This document shows positions 7,620 through 11,105 of a stretch of 11,105 bases of DNA, one piece after another; the first letter of the stretch is position 1, and the number at the start of each line of letters is the position of its first letter. The notes beneath the pieces were generated by a model. That model ran no database searches and was not told the origin of the DNA. It saw only the letters and a list, made by a program, of their open reading frames with translations. This DNA is from Pseudomonadota bacterium (lineage in GTDB: Bacteria; Pseudomonadota; Gammaproteobacteria; Steroidobacterales; Steroidobacteraceae), in assembly GCA_021792815.1 (NCBI GenBank), contig JAJYTX010000050.1, positions 1 to 11,105 of the forward strand, written 5' to 3'. The position numbers were made by a program, and so were the translations under genes.

Positions 7620-8941
7620 GTCGGGTTCTCCAGCGTGAACACCTGGCGCTGATCATCGTAGGCGAAGATCTCCGCGTAGCGGCCCCAGCTGATCACCGTG
7701 CGCAGCGTCTGCTCGGCCGCCTCCTCGGTCATGTAGTCCTCCAGCTCATCGACGAAGCGGCTCTTCGGCGCCCGGTGGCTGCTGCGCTCATCGAGGACGC
7801 GGCGCACGTGCGCGGCGAGCGGCACATGGGCGAGCAGGTGGCGGGCGAAGAGGGTCTTGCGCTCATCGGTGTCGGAGCGGGAGAAGGCGAGGCCCGCCTC
7901 GGTGAGGCGGATGTCGCCTCCCTCGACCTCCGCGAAGCGCAGCAGCTGCAGCGCCTCGGTCAATGGGAAGAGGTCATCGGCCTCCATGTGCAGCGCCTGG
8001 CCGATCGCCGGCAGGTCCGCCCTGCCCCGGTACGGCGGCTCGCTCACCGCCTCGATCAGGCCCGCCATGAGGTTCGGCGAGACGTGCACGAGCGCGGCAT
8101 CGAGCGTCATGGCCGCGATCCGCTCGGCCCGGCCGCCCTCGCGCGCCGAGCGCGGCCGGGCGGTCATCTCGGTGTAGACGCGGTCGACCAGCGCGCGGAA
8201 GGTTGGATCGACGGCGATGCGCGGCTGCGGCAGATCGATGAGGATCTCGCTCACCACCCGTCCCGGATGGGTGGAGAAGATGAGCAGCCGATCGCACATC
8301 TGCACCGCCTCCTCGATGTTGTGGGTGACGAGCAGCACCGAGCGGATGGGCAGCTCCCCCTGGCCCCAGAGCTCGAGGAAGTCGGTGCGCAGCGTCTCGG
8401 CGGTGAGCACATCGAGCGCCGAGAACGGCTCGTCCATGAGCAGGACGTTGGGATGAACGACCAGCGCGCGCGCAAAGCCCACGCGCTGGCGCATGCCGCC
8501 GGAGAGCTCGCGCGGGTAGGCCGACTCGTAGCCGTCCAGGCCGATCAGGTCGATCGCCTCGAGCGAGCGCTTGCGGATCTCGGCCTCCGGGAGCCTCAGG
8601 GCCTCCAGTCCCAACTGCACGTTCCCGAGCACCGTGAGCCAGGGGAAGAGCGCAAAGCTCTGGAACACCATCGAGATCCCCTCGGCGGGCCCCGAGACCG
8701 GCGCCCCGAGGTAGCGCACCTCACCGCAGGTGGGCGCATCGAGGCCGGCGATGAGGCGCAGCAGCGTCGACTTGCCCGAGCCCGAGCGGCCGAGCAGGCC
8801 CACGATCTCCCCCGGACGCAGCGTGAGGGCCACCTCATCGAGCACCACGAGCTCATCGCCGTCGGGCTTGAGGAAGCTCTTGCCGATGCCCCGTACTTCC
8901 AGCAGGGGCTCGGCGGTGGCGAGGTGCGGATTGGCGCTCAT
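7616..8941 (-). CDS. ABC transporter ATPase (nitrate/sulfonate/bicarbonate type) with C-terminal AAA-associated domain
   Basis: Cytoplasmic ATPase that energises the adjacent permease; 441 residues. The nucleotide-binding domain (about 12-245) has Walker A GRSGSGKST (51-59), Q-loop Q94 in VFQSFALFPW, signature LSGGM (146-150), Walker B VLLMDEP (166-172), D-loop SALD (174-177) and switch H207. This resembles SsuB/TauB/NrtD. Residues about 250-441 form an additional domain, which I recognise as the AAA-associated C-terminal domain seen in a subset of these ATPases (HMEADDLFPLTEALQLL, DIRLTEAG and the TVISWGRYAEIFAYD stretch near the end); its function is not established. The ATG at 8941 lies 26 bases after the permease stop, with AGGAG 13 bases upstream. 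The frame stays open far upstream through the permease gene, but that extension is not protein-like. Substrate is unknown: the annotation class is broad. Confidence 0.92.
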   Translation of the reverse strand: MSANPHLATAEPLLEVRGIGKSFLKPDGDELVVLDEVALTLRPGEIVGLLGRSGSGKSTLLRLIAGLDAPTCGEVRYLGAPVSGPAEGISMVFQSFALFPWLTVLGNVQLGLEALRLPEAEIRKRSLEAIDLIGLDGYESAYPRELSGGMRQRVGFARALVVHPNVLLMDEPFSALDVLTAETLRTDFLELWGQGELPIRSVLLVTHNIEEAVQMCDRLLIFSTHPGRVVSEILIDLPQPRIAVDPTFRALVDRVYTEMTARPRSAREGGRAERIAAMTLDAALVHVSPNLMAGLIEAVSEPPYRGRADLPAIGQALHMEADDLFPLTEALQLLRFAEVEGGDIRLTEAGLAFSRSDTDERKTLFARHLLAHVPLAAHVRRVLDERSSHRAPKSRFVDELEDYMTEEAAEQTLRTVISWGRYAEIFAYDDQRQVFTLENPT

Positions 8942-8967
8942 CAGTGGATCGCGGCTCCTGCTTCCGA

Positions 8968-10689
8968 TCAACCCATGCGGAATGTACGCTCGGCCCGGGC
9001 ATACAACGGCCGCCAGAACAACCGGTTGATGAGGACGACAAACACGCTCATCACCACGATGCCGAGCACGGTGCGCGGGAAGTTCCCCGCCGCGGTGGCA
9101 CTGGCGATGTAGGCGCCGAGGCCCTGCGCCACCAGGTGCCTGTTGCCCCAGTTGGCCACCTCCGCCACGATGCTCGCGTTCCACGAGCCTCCCGCGGCCG
9201 TGATCGCCCCGGTGACGTAGAACGGAAACACCGCCGGCAGCGCGATCCGGCGCCACCACAGCCAGCCGCGCACGCGCAGATTCTCGCCCACGTACCGGAG
9301 GTCCGTCGACAACGAGGAGGCGCCCACGATCACGTTGAACAGTATGTACCACTGGGTGCCGAGGATCATGAGCGGGCTCAGCCAGATGTTCGGATCGAGC
9401 TTGAAGAAGACGATGCCCGAGACCACCACGGGAAACAGCAGGTTCACCGGGAAGGCGGCGAGGAACTGCGCCACCGGCTGCACCGCCGCCGCCACGCGCG
9501 GGCGCATGCCGATGTGCACCCCGATCGGCACCCACACCACGCTCGCAAGTGCAATCAGCACCGCGACGCGCAGCAGCGTGTACAGGCCGAGCACCACCAC
9601 GTGCCCGATCTGCCCGGAGGGCACGCTCGAGAGCACATAGGCGAGGATCTTCCATACCGCGAGCGCCACGAGCAGCGCGACCCCCACGTACCACACGATG
9701 TCCGTGACCCGCTTGCTGCGCCGCTCGGGCTGCGGGCGCGGCGGCCCGAAGGAGCCGCGGTTGAACCCCAGGCGCACCAGGCCGCCGAACGCGTTGGCCC
9801 CGAGCGAGAGCAGCCGGGAGCGGCGCATCATGGTGAGCGCCCAGGAGCGGCTCGGGGTGAGCCCGGTCTCCTGCTCGAGGCGGAACCAGTCGGCGCTCGC
9901 GATGAGCGGGCGGAAGATGATCTGATCGTAGATGAGGATCACCAACGCCATGGCGGCGATCGCCCAGCCGATGGCCCCGAGGTCGCGCGCGGCGATCGCC
10001 TTGGCGATGTAGGAGCCGATCCCGGGCAGCGTCACCGTGGTGTGGCCGACGCTGATCGCCTCGGCGGCCACCACGAAGAACCAGCCTCCCGACATGGACA
10101 TCATCATGTTCCAGATGAGCGCCGGCATGGCAAACGGCACCTCCAGGCGCCAGAAGCGCATCCACGGGCCCAGGTGAAAGCTCCTCGCCGCCTCATCGAG
10201 CTCCGCCGGAATGCTGCGCAGCGAGTGATAGAAGCTGAACGCCATGTTCCACGCCTGGCTGGTGAACACCAGGAACACGGCGGCGAGCTCGGCGCCGGCC
10301 ACCCGGCCCGGGGTGAGCGAGAGAAAGAACACGATGGTGAACGAGAAGCCGAGAATGGGCACCGACTGCAGGATGTCCAGGAGCGGCACCAGCACCGCCG
10401 CGGCGCGCCGGCTCTTGGCCGCGAGCGTCGCGTAGGTGAAGGTGAAGAGGATCGATGCCCCCATCGCCACCAGCATGCGCAGCGCGGTCTGCGCCGCGTA
10501 GGCAGGCAGCGCCCACGGATTGAGCGAGATGTGCTCGGCCGTCAGGTGCGAGAGGGGCGCGACGAGCCCGAGACCGGCATGAGCCAGGTACACGAGCGCC
10601 GCCACCACCAGCACGAAGGCGAGGATGTCCCAGCGGCCGGGAACGAGCCGGGTCCTCAGGACGGAAATCGGCAGCCGTTCGGTGCTCAT
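8968..10689 (-). CDS. ABC transporter permease, two fused BPD_transp_1 domains (SsuC/TauC type)
   Basis: Inner-membrane permease in which both halves of the usual homodimer are fused in one 573-residue chain. Half one spans about 20-265, with the EAA coupling loop at about 163-190 (ELDEAARSFHLGPW...). Half two spans about 330-565, with its coupling loop at about 462-490 (DLRYVGENLRVRGW, RIALPAVFP). A basic linker at about 285-330 joins them. Several hydrophobic segments are evident in each half. The start is taken as ATG at 10689; a TTG at 10719 would add ten residues, and neither has a strong ribosome site, so the start is uncertain. The ATPase gene follows after 26 bases. The family normally works with a periplasmic binding protein, but none is encoded in the window. 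Transport of a small anion or organosulfonate is the family expectation only. Confidence 0.9.
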   Translation of the reverse strand: MSTERLPISVLRTRLVPGRWDILAFVLVVAALVYLAHAGLGLVAPLSHLTAEHISLNPWALPAYAAQTALRMLVAMGASILFTFTYATLAAKSRRAAAVLVPLLDILQSVPILGFSFTIVFFLSLTPGRVAGAELAAVFLVFTSQAWNMAFSFYHSLRSIPAELDEAARSFHLGPWMRFWRLEVPFAMPALIWNMMMSMSGGWFFVVAAEAISVGHTTVTLPGIGSYIAKAIAARDLGAIGWAIAAMALVILIYDQIIFRPLIASADWFRLEQETGLTPSRSWALTMMRRSRLLSLGANAFGGLVRLGFNRGSFGPPRPQPERRSKRVTDIVWYVGVALLVALAVWKILAYVLSSVPSGQIGHVVVLGLYTLLRVAVLIALASVVWVPIGVHIGMRPRVAAAVQPVAQFLAAFPVNLLFPVVVSGIVFFKLDPNIWLSPLMILGTQWYILFNVIVGASSLSTDLRYVGENLRVRGWLWWRRIALPAVFPFYVTGAITAAGGSWNASIVAEVANWGNRHLVAQGLGAYIASATAAGNFPRTVLGIVVMSVFVVLINRLFWRPLYARAERTFRMG

Positions 10690-10719
10690 CGCAGCGAGTG
10701 TGCCCGAACTCGGTGACAA

Positions 10720-10751
10720 ATGGCACCGCGCCGGCCAACATGCGGTACCAT
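10720..10751. promoter_or_regulatory. Near-perfect inverted repeat in the divergent promoter region
   Basis: ATGGCACCGC (10720-10729) and GCGGTACCAT (10742-10751) are inverted copies matching at 9 of 10 positions, separated by 12 bases, so arm centres lie 22 bases apart, about two helical turns. The dyad sits in the 152-base gap between the divergent permease and exported-protein genes, 30 bases before the permease ATG. It could be an operator for a dimeric regulator. In a minus-strand transcript the single mismatch becomes a G-U pair, so a leader hairpin is the alternative. A weak plus-strand promoter can be drawn over it (GTGACA at 10713-10718, 17-base spacer, CAACAT at 10736-10741), which I do not call separately. 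Confidence 0.4.
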
Positions 10752-10827
10752 CCCGTGCAGCTTTTCCGTGAACGTGCCCCCTCGACCTCGCCCTGCGCTA
10801 CGGAGGCAGCGCCTGCTCTGCCGCACC

Positions 10828-10832
10828 GGAGG
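10828..10832 (+). promoter_or_regulatory. Ribosome binding site deciding a GTG start
   Basis: GGAGG lies nine bases before the GTG at 10842 but 18 bases before the in-frame ATG at 10851. The spacing favours initiation at the GTG. Confidence 0.6.
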
Positions 10833-10841
10833 CCTCGCGCC

Positions 10842-11105
10842 GTGAATCACATGAAGCCCTCCCTCCTCCTGCGCATCCTCGCCGCGACGCTGTGGTCGAT
10901 AGCGGCGGGGCCCGCCTTCGCCGCCTCGCACACCCTCGGCGGGGACCTGAAGAGCGTCGGCCGCACGATCGCGCGGGATGCCCGGCATGTCGGGCTCACC
11001 ATCGGCCATGACGCACGCAACGTCGGCCGGCGCGTCGCCACGACCTCGCGCAAGCTCGGCAAGACGGTGGCCCGCGACACCCGCCCCGCCCGGGCCCGGA
11101 TCCGG
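10842..11105 (+). CDS. Exported protein of 11-residue repeats, unknown function (partial, 3' end beyond window)
   Basis: I do not recognise a named family. The frame is open for 88 codons from GTG 10842 to the right edge. Residues 1-27 look like a Sec signal peptide: basic start with K5 and R11, hydrophobic core, and a cleavage motif of AFA at 25-27 before AS. The mature part consists of exact 11-residue units starting at residues 39, 50, 61 and 72. Each starts V-G or L-G, has I or V at position 5 and R at position 10, and two units carry ARD and HDAR variants around an acidic position 8. Such hendecad spacing predicts a long amphipathic helix or coiled coil, strongly basic here. It is transcribed divergently from the ABC permease and shares its promoter region. 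The location is likely periplasmic or surface; nucleic acid, membrane or polyanion binding would fit the charge but is guesswork. An alternative start is ATG 10851. Confidence 0.75.
   Translation, partial: MNHMKPSLLLRILAATLWSIAAGPAFAASHTLGGDLKSVGRTIARDARHVGLTIGHDARNVGRRVATTSRKLGKTVARDTRPARARIR

Noticed and set aside
8942..10165. Upstream extension of the ATPase frame, giving a protein of 849 residues
   Set aside because: The extension is out of frame with the permease and reads as Arg/His/Ala-rich noise. The ATPase begins naturally at the ATG at 8941 after the permease stop, with a ribosome site.
8944..10716. A 590-codon plus-strand open frame opposite the permease (and similar frames at 2406-3809 and 3960-5699)
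   Set aside because: The composition is His/Arg/Asp-rich and repetitive, without motifs, and the minus strand encodes well-supported membrane proteins across the same spans.
10690..10719. TTG start for the permease adding ten residues
   Set aside because: It has no better ribosome site than the ATG at 10689, and the added residues resemble nothing in the family. It is kept only as an alternative.

Overview
The window is a uniformly GC-rich chromosomal segment. Its genes resemble proteobacterial, most likely gammaproteobacterial, families: a CpxR/CpxA-type two-component pair and MdtA/MdtB-type efflux proteins align closely with the Escherichia coli proteins as I remember them. The species cannot be named from the sequence. 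Six genes lie on the minus strand in close order, and one partial gene on the plus strand diverges from them at the right edge. There are no RNA genes, insertion sequences, CRISPR arrays or phage genes that I can see, and no gene-free stretch longer than about 180 bases.

Read right to left, in the direction of minus-strand transcription, the layout is as follows. (1) From 10689 to 5510 there is a compact four-gene block: a fused two-domain ABC permease, its ATPase carrying an extra C-terminal AAA-associated domain, a CpxR-like response regulator whose GTG start overlaps the ATPase stop, and a CpxA-like histidine kinase. A hairpin with a short U-tract just after the kinase looks like its terminator. 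(2) From 5405 to 3915 there is a ClC-family chloride/proton antiporter with an altered selectivity-filter motif. (3) From 3740 to the left edge there is an RND tripartite efflux operon: an MdtA-like adaptor overlapping by four bases an MdtB-like pump, which runs off the window after 776 codons. On the plus strand at 10842 a small exported protein built from exact 11-residue repeats begins and runs off the right edge.

The likely common theme is cell-envelope and ion homeostasis. In Enterobacteria, CpxR and BaeR are known to act on mdtABC. Here an AT-rich 10-base tandem direct repeat, the spacing favoured by OmpR/PhoB-family regulators, sits about 50 bases upstream of mdtA, so the local regulator may control the pump. 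The most distinctive element is the translational coupling of an ABC importer-type transporter, with no substrate-binding protein in view, to a Cpx-like two-component system. This suggests, as inference, a transporter-sensor module. A near-perfect dyad in the divergent promoter region may be its control site.
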